NCBI RefSeq assembly: GCF_018138385.1
Contig: NZ_JAGSIE010000031.1
Location: 1-42,138, forward strand
DNA: 42,138 nucleotides
Direction: 5' to 3'
Source: Allobacillus saliphilus
Lineage (GTDB): Bacteria; Bacillota; Bacilli; Bacillales; Alkalibacillaceae
The notes beneath the pieces are model-generated. The model made no database searches. It was given only the letters and a program-made list of their open reading frames with translations, and had not been told where the DNA came from. A program made the translations under genes and the position numbers. Shown here piece by piece: positions 17,540 through 24,560 of this stretch (position 1 is its first letter; each line of letters begins with the position of its first letter).

Positions 17540-17869
17540 ATGTCAGTTTCTTACCAAGCAATCATTGAAAAGATGATCAAAGAATTGCAATCCATTGATG
17601 CGAATACATCAACAGATCAACTGAAAGCAAAAATGTATTCTGTTCAATCAATGGCAACGTTAATTACAAGGTCAGATCGTTCAACTAACGAGGCGCAAGG
17701 CAAGTTCAGCATGCCTGTATCTGATCAACCCCAAAACTTCTCGATTGAAGAAGCCGAGGCCAAAGTGATGGGAATTTCGCCAAAAGTTCAAAACAAGCAG
17801 CATGATCTGGAGCAAGGGAAAAGACTGGATGAAGACGATGCCAACGGAGACTCCATTTTTGACTTTTAA
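17540..17869 (+). CDS. ywdI: YwdI-family protein (DUF5327)
   Basis: The 109-residue soluble protein has an N-terminal helical region (SYQAIIEKMIKELQSIDANTSTDQLKAKMYSVQSMATLI) and a polar, Asp-rich tail, matching the small YwdI family of Bacillaceae, whose function is unknown. An AGGAGG site precedes ATG. An extended -10 (TGATATACT, 17498-17506) lies about 34 nt upstream of the start. It begins a likely operon with ywdK (23-nt gap) and the small secreted protein (20-nt gap), as ywdI and ywdK are also neighbours in B. subtilis. Confidence 0.82.
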   Translation: MSVSYQAIIEKMIKELQSIDANTSTDQLKAKMYSVQSMATLITRSDRSTNEAQGKFSMPVSDQPQNFSIEEAEAKVMGISPKVQNKQHDLEQGKRLDEDDANGDSIFDF

Positions 17870-17892
17870 CAACATAAAAAGGAGAAATAAAT

Positions 17893-18261
17893 ATGAAAGC
17901 ATTACTGCTAATCGGAGCAATAAATGGCTTTATTGCAGTTGCACTCGGTGCATTCGGAGCGCACGGTTTGGAAGGAAAGCTATCAGAAAGATTAATGGGC
18001 ACTTGGGAGAAAGCAGTCCAATATCAAATGTTTCATACGATTGCGATTTTCGCAACAGGCATTTTGGCATTGAAAACAGGACTCGGAAATTATATGACTG
18101 CAGGTTGGTTCTTTTTCGCCGGAATCATTATTTTTTCTGGAAGCCTATATTTATATAGTCTGACTGAAACGAAGACATTCGCGATGGTTACACCAATCGG
18201 TGGCGTTGCGTTCTTGATAGGCTGGATCGTATTGGGCTACGCCATCATGAAGATGGTTTAG
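17893..18261 (+). CDS. ywdK: DUF423 membrane protein YwdK
   Basis: The 122-residue protein has four membrane segments (about 3-22, 45-65, 71-90 and 96-118). The N-terminal GAINGFIAVALGAFGAHGLEGKL stretch is the hallmark of DUF423 proteins. Function is unknown. It lies between ywdI and a small secreted protein with short gaps, so it is probably co-transcribed with both. AAAGGAG lies 6-8 nt before ATG. Confidence 0.92.
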   Translation: MKALLLIGAINGFIAVALGAFGAHGLEGKLSERLMGTWEKAVQYQMFHTIAIFATGILALKTGLGNYMTAGWFFFAGIIIFSGSLYLYSLTETKTFAMVTPIGGVAFLIGWIVLGYAIMKMV

Positions 18262-18281
18262 TAATCTGGGAGGATTAAGAG

Positions 18282-18689
18282 ATGAAAAAAAAGATACTGC
18301 TCATTACACTAATTTTATGGATGATTCCGTTTGCATCTTATGCAATGGAAGAAAACGAATATCGAATCGACGTCGAAAATCATTTTCGTGAAGTCGGAAG
18401 CGAATATGAATTAATCGATTTGCATTTTGTTTTATATACAATGGACGCAGCCTTTACAGATAAAGAAAATATCCGAAACGAATGGACGAATCAAATTGAT
18501 GACCAGATTGCCACTGAATTACATGATTTCTTTAGTCGCGATGAACTAACAGGATCAGACTACAATCAACAAGTTCTAGACTATTTAGAACAAAACTTTG
18601 AGATTGAAGAGCCAGACGATGGTGGATTCTTCACTGCAATCGGCAATTTCTTTAAGAGCATCTTTAATTTCTTCGCAAGTCTATTCTAA
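18282..18689 (+). CDS. Small secreted protein with amphipathic aromatic C-terminus
   Basis: I do not recognise a family. The 135-residue product has a signal peptide (basic KKK, a hydrophobic core to residue 18, likely cleavage after ASYA at 21), then an acidic domain of about 90 residues with predicted helices. The last 21 residues (GFFTAIGNFFKSIFNFFASLF) alternate Phe/Ile/Leu with small or polar residues, as in an amphipathic membrane-surface helix. There is no lipobox and no cysteine. GGGAGG lies 9-10 nt before ATG. It is third in the ywdI-ywdK unit. An exported, membrane-associating role is inferred; enzymatic motifs are absent. Confidence 0.72.
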   Translation: MKKKILLITLILWMIPFASYAMEENEYRIDVENHFREVGSEYELIDLHFVLYTMDAAFTDKENIRNEWTNQIDDQIATELHDFFSRDELTGSDYNQQVLDYLEQNFEIEEPDDGGFFTAIGNFFKSIFNFFASLF

Positions 18690-18777
18690 AAGCGGTTCTG
18701 TTTGTAACAGTTACGAAATATGGCACAATAGAAGTTGACTACTTATCATAGAACAGATGTCGAGGAGGTCCATGGTG

Positions 18778-19308
18778 ATGAAATCATTTGATCAAAATAA
18801 AAAAACAACGGGAAAGAAGAGTAATCAATTTACCATCATGAAAGATGATCCGATTGATGGTCATCCCGGTTTCTCTGGTGGAGGTGCCATCAGTTTAGAG
18901 AATATGTCGCCATTAATCGTCGATCCGAATGAGAATCGGGTTTGGGTAGACATGGGTGCCATGCATGCTCGAAGTGAAGTGGAAAAACGAATTCGATTTG
19001 TTACGGATAAAGATGAAGTGCCAAATGGTAAACCGTATTGGATTGTATGGACGACGGTTGAACGAAGCGAGGCGGGGCCGTTCTACTATGGAATTGCCGC
19101 TAGTTTCTTGGAAGTCGACCGGGAAGCTCGCCGTGGCTATAAAATCCTTGCCGAGCATGTCAACCGCATGGACAAGTCGCTAAAAGGTAGAGTTGTCATT
19201 GACCACATGGATGACCATTCGAAAAAATTATTAAAAGACTTTTTGATTGAATTTAACCCACAGTACTGGGAAAATGCAGAAGATGAATTGAAAGCGGCAT
19301 TTGATTAA
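18778..19308 (+). CDS. ywhD: YwhD-family protein
   Basis: The protein has 177 residues from ATG 18778. The whole sequence is the conserved YwhD domain of Bacillaceae (IMKDDPIDGHPGFSGGGAISLENMSPL, then WVDMGAMHARSEVEKRI and PYWIVWTTVER). It is soluble with no signal peptide, and its function is unknown. The start is chosen for a GAGGAGG site 9 nt upstream; earlier ATGs at 18757 and 18772 precede or crowd that site, and GTG 18775 remains possible. In B. subtilis ywhD is next to pbpG (ywhE), as here, but the two genes here converge on a shared terminator. Confidence 0.88.
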   Translation: MKSFDQNKKTTGKKSNQFTIMKDDPIDGHPGFSGGGAISLENMSPLIVDPNENRVWVDMGAMHARSEVEKRIRFVTDKDEVPNGKPYWIVWTTVERSEAGPFYYGIAASFLEVDREARRGYKILAEHVNRMDKSLKGRVVIDHMDDHSKKLLKDFLIEFNPQYWENAEDELKAAFD

Positions 19309-19407
19309 TTTTGAATGAATTGTGAACAATATCTTTTCTGATTGTACTTTTGTAAAATCCTCGTTACAATAAGATTAAACATGGGTCTTTTACATGTTTA
19401 TTAGGAC

Positions 19408-19454
19408 AAAAAAGCGGGATTGGTCACTAGACGAGTGATCAGTCCCGTTTTTTT
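19408..19454. terminator. Bidirectional terminator between ywhD and pbpG
   Basis: AAAAAAGCGGGA-TGGTCACT pairs with AGTGATCA-TCCCGTTTTTTT around ACG-type loop bases. The A run and T run allow termination of the convergent ywhD (plus) and pbpG (minus) transcripts. Confidence 0.93.
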
Positions 19455-19499
19455 ATCTTTTTATTGAATCAAATACATGCAATCGACATGACGCTCCCT

Positions 19500-21437
19500 T
19501 TACTCCGTACACACATTTTTAGGAACCGTTCCTTTAATAAAATACATCAGGCGCGCGCGGTCTTCGCAAGCAGGCCCTTGTAGAAAGCCTGTATTAGGGT
19601 CGATATAAGCTCCCGTGACACCATCTGGAACTTCAAAAGGCTGAACCGGTTTGTTTTCATGGATTTTTTCCATATATTCAGCCCAAATTTGCTTCGCCGC
19701 AACGAGGTCTTCACGCTTAACGATTTCTTGGTTATCATCATATCCAGTCCAAACCGCAGTCGTATAATGTGGACTATAGCCAATCATCCAGCTGTCATTC
19801 GGTGTCGTTCCGGATTTTCCGGCATAATGATGAGTAAGCATTGGTGCAATCGTTGCACCAGTCACCCGACTATAGCTATTTAACCGTTCATCAAATATCC
19901 CCGTTAACATGTGGGTAAGCACAAAAGCATAATCCTTATCGAGAACTCTTTCGGTTTGTTCGGCCGCCTGCTCATATAATACTTCGCCATCCTCGCTCGT
20001 TATTTTTTTCACGATGTAAGGATCGACCGACAACCCCCCATTCGCCAACAAGCTATAAGCTTCTGTCATGTCCATCACAGACGTGGATCCTGAACCTAAC
20101 GCCAATGAAGGAACACTTGGCAAATCGTCCTCAATACCAAATGTACGCGCCGCTTCAATTAAATTATCCGATGTTAAAAATTGATTCGTTTTCACTGCAT
20201 AAATATTATCAGAAATCGCTAAAGCTTGTGCTAACGTGATCGGTCCATTGGCATAGAGGTCACCATAATTGGATGGCTTATACGTCTTGCCGTTTTCTAG
20301 TTGAAAAGTCGTTTCAGTACTCTCTAATGTCGTTGCAGGTGTGAAGCCATACAATAGTGCAGCATAATAAAGGATTGGTTTAAAGGTTGAACCAGTCATT
20401 CGATTAGCTTGCGTCGCCCGATTATAAGATGATTGTTTATAATCTCTTCCGCCTTGAAGGGCAACGATTTCACCCGCATGGTGATTAATTGTTACTGATC
20501 CAACTTGCAGTTCTCCTTCAGGCAAATTTTCTTTAACTGTTGCACTCAAGTGCTCTTGTGCTTGTACGTCCATCGTGGTATAAACATTATAGCCACCGTG
20601 TTTCAGCTCCTCGCGACTAATACCCAGTAACTCGGCTGCTTGCTTCATGGCAGTGTCCATGAAATACAATGAATCTTTATTCGTTTCATTCGCGACAGCT
20701 GTTACTATTGGTACTTCTCGATCTTTTACTGCATCAAAGGTTTGCTGATCGAGTAAATCGAGTGAGACCATTCTACGTAAAATCCATTGTTGCCGTTCAA
20801 GTGAGCGTTCATAGTCGTTGAGTGGTGAATAAATCGCTGGGCCTTTCGGAATGCCAGCTAAAAGAGCGGCTTCATCAGCCTCTAAATCTCGAGCACTTTT
20901 ATCAAAAAAATATTGGCTTGCTGCTTCGACGCCATATTGCCCGTGGCCAAAATAAATGGTATTTAAATAGCCTTCAAAGATCTCATCTTTGGTTAAAAAC
21001 ATTTCTAAACGCATGGAAGCTAAAGCTTCTTTGAATTTTCGCGTCCATGTTTTTTCATTCGTAAAATAAAGGTTTTTGGCATACTGTTGGGTAATTGTAC
21101 TAGCACCTTGTCTTTTGTCTTGATGAATGACATTTTGATACAGTGCACCGCCAATCCGCTTAAGATCAAATCCGTGATGATCATAAAAATGTTGATCTTC
21201 CGCAGCCGTAAAAGCATTTTTTAAATGCGGAGAAACTTCTTCAATGGCTATATACTCTCGTTGATTGACGAGTGTCTGCGTTTCAAGCAAATTCTCGTCA
21301 CGGTCGAAAAACTGTGTTTGTTGATGAAGATTCGTATCTGGCGGACCTAATAAATAGGTGAACAATACAATGACAGCAAAGGCGGATAGCATAAAACTGC
21401 CGACGATTATAATTGAGAAGAATAGTTTTTTGAACAT
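19500..21437 (-). CDS. pbpG: Bifunctional penicillin-binding protein (transglycosylase/transpeptidase), PBP2d type
   Basis: A 645-residue class A PBP. A signal-anchor helix (about 5-30) is followed by a GT51 transglycosylase domain with the catalytic-type Glu80 in EDQHFYDHHG, then GASTITQQYAKNLYF and the KDEIFEGYLNTIYFG segment. The transpeptidase domain has SxxK at S350-TFK353, SDN at 409-411 and KSGT at 541-544, so both active sites look intact. It polymerises and cross-links peptidoglycan outside the membrane. The start is ATG 21437, with AGGGG about 9 nt upstream; a longer frame to 21575 adds 46 residues with no ribosome binding site. Placement beside ywhD and a forespore-type promoter support the PbpG assignment, whose B. 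subtilis relative acts in spore wall synthesis. Confidence 0.9.
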   Translation of the reverse strand: MFKKLFFSIIIVGSFMLSAFAVIVLFTYLLGPPDTNLHQQTQFFDRDENLLETQTLVNQREYIAIEEVSPHLKNAFTAAEDQHFYDHHGFDLKRIGGALYQNVIHQDKRQGASTITQQYAKNLYFTNEKTWTRKFKEALASMRLEMFLTKDEIFEGYLNTIYFGHGQYGVEAASQYFFDKSARDLEADEAALLAGIPKGPAIYSPLNDYERSLERQQWILRRMVSLDLLDQQTFDAVKDREVPIVTAVANETNKDSLYFMDTAMKQAAELLGISREELKHGGYNVYTTMDVQAQEHLSATVKENLPEGELQVGSVTINHHAGEIVALQGGRDYKQSSYNRATQANRMTGSTFKPILYYAALLYGFTPATTLESTETTFQLENGKTYKPSNYGDLYANGPITLAQALAISDNIYAVKTNQFLTSDNLIEAARTFGIEDDLPSVPSLALGSGSTSVMDMTEAYSLLANGGLSVDPYIVKKITSEDGEVLYEQAAEQTERVLDKDYAFVLTHMLTGIFDERLNSYSRVTGATIAPMLTHHYAGKSGTTPNDSWMIGYSPHYTTAVWTGYDDNQEIVKREDLVAAKQIWAEYMEKIHENKPVQPFEVPDGVTGAYIDPNTGFLQGPACEDRARLMYFIKGTVPKNVCTE

Positions 21438-21485
21438 GTCGATAACCCCTGAAGTTACGTGAATTTTGGCCGATATTATCTTTAT

Positions 21486-21516
21486 TAGTATGGAAAAGTT
21501 GGGAAGAATATAAACA
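21486..21516 (-). promoter_or_regulatory. Sigma-G/F-like promoter of pbpG
   Basis: On the minus strand TGTTTA (rc of 21511-21516), an 18-bp spacer and CATACTA (rc of 21486-21492) resemble the sigma-G consensus (TGAATA, 17-18 bp, CATACTA). It lies 48 bp upstream of the ATG. The known forespore control of B. subtilis pbpG supports the reading. Confidence 0.5.
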
Positions 21517-21691
21517 TCGAGATGAATTTTTTGATAGGAAGGCTGTCTTGCGTTAGACTGAAAAAGGTTTTGCACGTTTTAAAAAGAGACTTCACTTACT
21601 AGGCTGATTAAACCAGTTCTCTATAACATAAGCGTTAAATGAAGATACATATAACCGTCACACCGTGAGAGAAAGTGAAAGGGGAATGGCT

Positions 21692-22123
21692 ATGGTAGAA
21701 CCAATTCGTGTTGATATCGAAGTTAATGCAGAAATAATAGATGAAGACGGAGAAGAATCAATCAAAAAGCAAGAAAAGGGTGAATATATCCACAAAAATG
21801 ACTTGCATGTGATAAAATATGACGAACAGATGGATGATTTCGGTAAGGTGAAAACGACAATCATCATTCAAAAAGAAAAAATTGTTTTGAAAAGAGAAGG
21901 TACACTAAAGCTCCACCAAGTTTTTCGAATTGGCAATAAAACAGAAGCGCTATATACCCATCCTTATGGTAGTTTTCGTTTAGAAACGACAACCCACCGA
22001 ATGGAATTCTATAAAGGGATGAATCAGCGTTCTGGTCGAGTTTTCGTTGATTATGATGTTGTCATTAATGACCAAGAGCCACGTAGACATACATTGCAGG
22101 TGAACTTTCAAGAGGAGGATTAA
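21692..22123 (+). CDS. ywiB: DUF1934 beta-barrel protein YwiB
   Basis: The protein has 143 residues from ATG 21692, almost the length of B. subtilis YwiB. It is soluble and rich in beta-strands, and the pattern matches the lipocalin-like DUF1934 fold (HQVFRIGNKTEALYTHPYGSFRLETTT). Function is unknown. GAAAGGGG lies 7 nt before the chosen ATG; a GTG at 21665 and an ATG at 21686 are worse placed. It is directly followed by argS with a 3-nt gap, the same pair as in B. subtilis, so the two are co-transcribed. Confidence 0.87.
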   Translation: MVEPIRVDIEVNAEIIDEDGEESIKKQEKGEYIHKNDLHVIKYDEQMDDFGKVKTTIIIQKEKIVLKREGTLKLHQVFRIGNKTEALYTHPYGSFRLETTTHRMEFYKGMNQRSGRVFVDYDVVINDQEPRRHTLQVNFQEED

Positions 22124-22126
22124 CAC

Positions 22127-23797
22127 GTGAATATAGTCGCTGAAGTAGAACAGCAGTTGAAAAGTGAAATTAAAGCAGCTATTTTAAAAGCGGAATTAGC
22201 AAGTGAAGAAGAGATTCCAGAAATTATATTGGAATCACCGAAAGAAAAGGAACACGGTGATTATGCGACCAATATGGCGATGCAGCTAGCGCGGATTGCG
22301 AAAAAAGCGCCGCGACAAATTGCGGAAGAGATCGTAGAACAGATTGATACGGGTCAAGCATCGGTGAAAAAAATCGAAATCGCTGGACCAGGCTTCATCA
22401 ATTTCTTTATGGATCAATCCTTTTTAACAAAAGTCGTTACCGAAATTAACGATGCGAAAAGCCAATACGGAACGACGGATCATGGTAAAGGGAAAAAGGT
22501 ACAAATTGAATTTGTATCTGCAAACCCGACCGGCACGCTTCACCTAGGCCATGCACGAGGTGCAGCTTACGGTGATGCATTGGCTAACGTTATGGAAAAA
22601 GCTGGCTACGAAGTTGATCGTGAATATTATATCAATGATGCAGGAAATCAGATTAATCTATTAGCTAAATCAATTGAGGTCCGTTATTTCCAAGCAGTCG
22701 GACATGACGTTGAAATGCCTGAAGATAGTTACCGTGGAAAAGATATTATTGAGCTAGCGAATCATTTATATAAAGAGTATGGGGACCACTTTGTCAACGT
22801 GACAGAAGAAGAGCGGTTAGAAGCCTTCCGACAACATGGACTGGATCATCTGCTTGAGCGTATTAAAAAAGACTTGGAAGAGTACCGTGTGCCATTCGAT
22901 ACATGGTTCTCTGAAACATCTTTATATGAAACAGGTGTAATCGGCCTTGTCGTTGACCAGCTACGAGAAAATGGCTATGTCTATGAACAAGATGGCGCCA
23001 CTTGGTTTAAGAGTACTGATTTCGGCGACGACAAAGACCGAGTATTGATTAAACAAGACGGAACCTATACGTATTTAACACCAGATATTGCATATCATCA
23101 AAATAAAATTGATCGCGGATTCGATGAACTCATTAATGTTTGGGGAGCCGATCACCACGGTTACGTTAACCGAATGAAAGCGGCAATCCAAGCATTAGGA
23201 AACCCAAAAGATATTTTAGACATTAAAATCGTTCAAATTGTTCACCTTTACCAAGACGGTGAAAAAGTGAAGATGAGTAAGCGAACAGGAAAAGCCGTGA
23301 CGATGCAAGAATTGATCGACGAAGTGGGCTTGGATGCAACACGCTATTTCTTTATTATGCGTTCCAATGACTCTCACCTTGATTTCGATATGGATTTAGC
23401 GACAAGCGAATCCAACGAAAACCCGGTATATTATGTTCAGTATGCACACGCAAGAATTTGCAGCATGCTGAAGCAAGCTGAAGAAAAAGGTGTCGATGTG
23501 GAAGCTGATGCAGACGTTTCTCTGCTGACATCTGAAAAAGAAATTGACTTATTGAAGCGGCTAGGAGATTATCCGCAAGTGATCGCGGAGGCAGCCAACA
23601 AGAAAATGCCACACCGCATTCCACAATACGTCTTTGAATTAGCCGGTGACTTGCACAGCTTTTATAACGCAGAAAAAGTCATCGACTTAGAGAATACGGA
23701 ACAAACACACGCACGAATCGCGCTCATTAAAGCGGTTCGCATTGTTATTCAAGATGCGTTGAATTTAATCGGCGTTCACGCACCAGAACAAATGTAA
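22127..23797 (+). CDS. argS: Arginyl-tRNA synthetase
   Basis: A 556-residue class I aminoacyl-tRNA synthetase that charges tRNA-Arg in the cytosol. The N-terminal Add1-type domain (about 1-95) is followed by the Rossmann catalytic core with HLGH (139-142, the HIGH motif) and the KMSKR loop (382-386), then a C-terminal helical anticodon-binding domain ending in [12 protein letters not shown]. Length equals that of B. subtilis ArgS. The start is GTG, with GAGGAGG in the end of ywiB. No T-box leader is present. A terminator follows 18 nt after the stop. Confidence 0.97.
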   Translation: MNIVAEVEQQLKSEIKAAILKAELASEEEIPEIILESPKEKEHGDYATNMAMQLARIAKKAPRQIAEEIVEQIDTGQASVKKIEIAGPGFINFFMDQSFLTKVVTEINDAKSQYGTTDHGKGKKVQIEFVSANPTGTLHLGHARGAAYGDALANVMEKAGYEVDREYYINDAGNQINLLAKSIEVRYFQAVGHDVEMPEDSYRGKDIIELANHLYKEYGDHFVNVTEEERLEAFRQHGLDHLLERIKKDLEEYRVPFDTWFSETSLYETGVIGLVVDQLRENGYVYEQDGATWFKSTDFGDDKDRVLIKQDGTYTYLTPDIAYHQNKIDRGFDELINVWGADHHGYVNRMKAAIQALGNPKDILDIKIVQIVHLYQDGEKVKMSKRTGKAVTMQELIDEVGLDATRYFFIMRSNDSHLDFDMDLATSESNENPVYYVQYAHARICSMLKQAEEKGVDVEADADVSLLTSEKEIDLLKRLGDYPQVIAEAANKKMPHRIPQYVFELAGDLHSFYNAEKVIDLENTEQTHARIALIKAVRIVIQDALNLIGVHAPEQM

Positions 23798-23814
23798 ATA
23801 GAGTAGCGTAAATT

Positions 23815-23842
23815 GGCACTGACTTTGGTCGGTGCCTTTTTT
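23815..23842 (+). terminator. Rho-independent terminator of ywiB-argS
   Basis: GGCAC-TGAC pairs with GGTC-GGTGCC around TTT-type loop bases and is followed by TTTTTT. Confidence 0.88.
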
Positions 23843-23863
23843 GGTGTGCGCGGTAAAGCAATT

Positions 23864-24010
23864 AACCCTGAAGCTGGGCGGATAAACACTGAAGGATGTT
23901 GAAATAACACTGAAGCCTAGGGAATTAACCCTGAAGGATTCGGAAACAACCCTGAAGCTGAGGGAATTAACGCTGAAGGATTCGCCAAAAACGCTGAAGG
24001 CAGGAACTCA
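23864..24010. repeat. Intergenic 21-bp tandem array A, seven units
   Basis: Units start at 23864, 23885, 23906, 23927, 23948, 23969 and 23990, an exact 21-bp period. Each starts AACNCTGAAG, and the second half alternates between GCTGNG-like and GGATTCG-like forms, giving a 42-bp super-period. All reading frames tried meet stops or lack a ribosome binding site. The array begins 22 bp after the argS terminator. The unit TTAACNCTGAAGGATTCG is very close to that of array C at 41958. Confidence 0.87.
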
Positions 24011-24049
24011 CTGTGCCAGAATGAAAAACGAAAATGAGTAATCGCCATG

Positions 24050-24083
24050 AAAAAACCCCCTCACTTAAACTTTGAGTAAGGGG
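24050..24083 (-). terminator. Orphan minus-strand terminator-like hairpin
   Basis: Reading the minus strand, CCCCTTACTC pairs with AGTGAGGGGG (one G-T pair) and is followed by TTTTTT, a classic intrinsic terminator. No minus-strand gene ends nearby: the bases to its right up to 24560 hold no credible minus ORF. It may end an antisense or small RNA, or protect argS from read-through. Confidence 0.6.
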
Positions 24084-24153
24084 CAACAGCGGAAAGATTT
24101 GTTAAGACAAGAAAACGAGGAATAGCGAGAAAAGCTTTCTTCTTTTGTTTTAA

Positions 24154-24309
24154 GGTGACTCAAACTTTATGTTCTCAAGCCGGGAAGGAAAAAACGCCTT
24201 CTTCCGTGTTCGAGGAGCGCTCTCAAGAACGGAACAAATGAAATTATGTGTCCTTCCGTGTTCGAAAAATGCACACCTCCCGTAAAATTTTTAGAGCCCG
24301 TCAATCACC
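24154..24309. repeat. Second cluster of 52-bp family units
   Basis: Units at 24206 and 24258 are exactly 52 bp apart, each beginning GTGTTCGA. The first continues GGAGCGCTCTCAAGAACGGAA, which aligns with CGAGAACGCGTCTCAACACC of the 4601 array. A weaker unit starts about 24154 with a 4-base shift in its dyad. Tails end in a shared CTTCC. Confidence 0.65.
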
Positions 24310-24372
24310 AGAAAGACAGGGCCTGATGCGCTAGCGCCACCCTAAACAATTGTCTGAAAATAAATAAATCGA

Positions 24373-24400
24373 TTGACTGAATGCTCATTCATTGTATAAT
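24373..24400 (+). promoter_or_regulatory. fadF promoter with FadR-type operator
   Basis: A sigma-A-like promoter: TTGACT (24373-24378), 16 bp, TATAAT (24395-24400). Between and over these elements lies the palindrome GACTGAATGCTCATTC (24375-24390), which fits the Bacillus FadR operator (TGAATGAnTAnTCATTCA) at most positions. Binding there would block RNA polymerase. A near-identical palindrome sits before mmgA at 32151-32166. Confidence 0.78.
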
Positions 24401-24424
24401 AGAGCTAAATAATACTTAATTTGT

Positions 24425-24523
24425 GAGCATCTCAAAACGGGATGCTCCTTAATTAGACGAAATAATTCAGATTATTCCTTTTTTAAACAACTTTTTTTGT
24501 TAAGATAGTGATAAGGAATAATC
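24425..24523 (+). other. Structured 5' leader of fadF
   Basis: The roughly 155-nt leader contains a 7-bp hairpin GAGCATC/GATGCTC (24425-24447) and a longer-range pair GATTATTCC (24470-24478) with GGAATAATC (24515-24523). Neither is followed by a T tract in terminator position. No known riboswitch was recognised. Confidence 0.45.
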
Positions 24524-24560
24524 AATTGTCAGTTCATCATAAGAATATGGGGGGAAAAGA

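Noticed and set aside
21438-21575. N-terminal extension of pbpG by 46 residues
   Set aside because: The upstream ATG lacks a ribosome binding site, the extension is not a signal peptide, and it would include the predicted promoter. ATG 21437 has a good site.
23798-24560. A hidden small gene in the argS-fadF gap
   Set aside because: No frame of useful length with a ribosome binding site exists on either strand; the region is explained by terminators, repeats and the fadF promoter.
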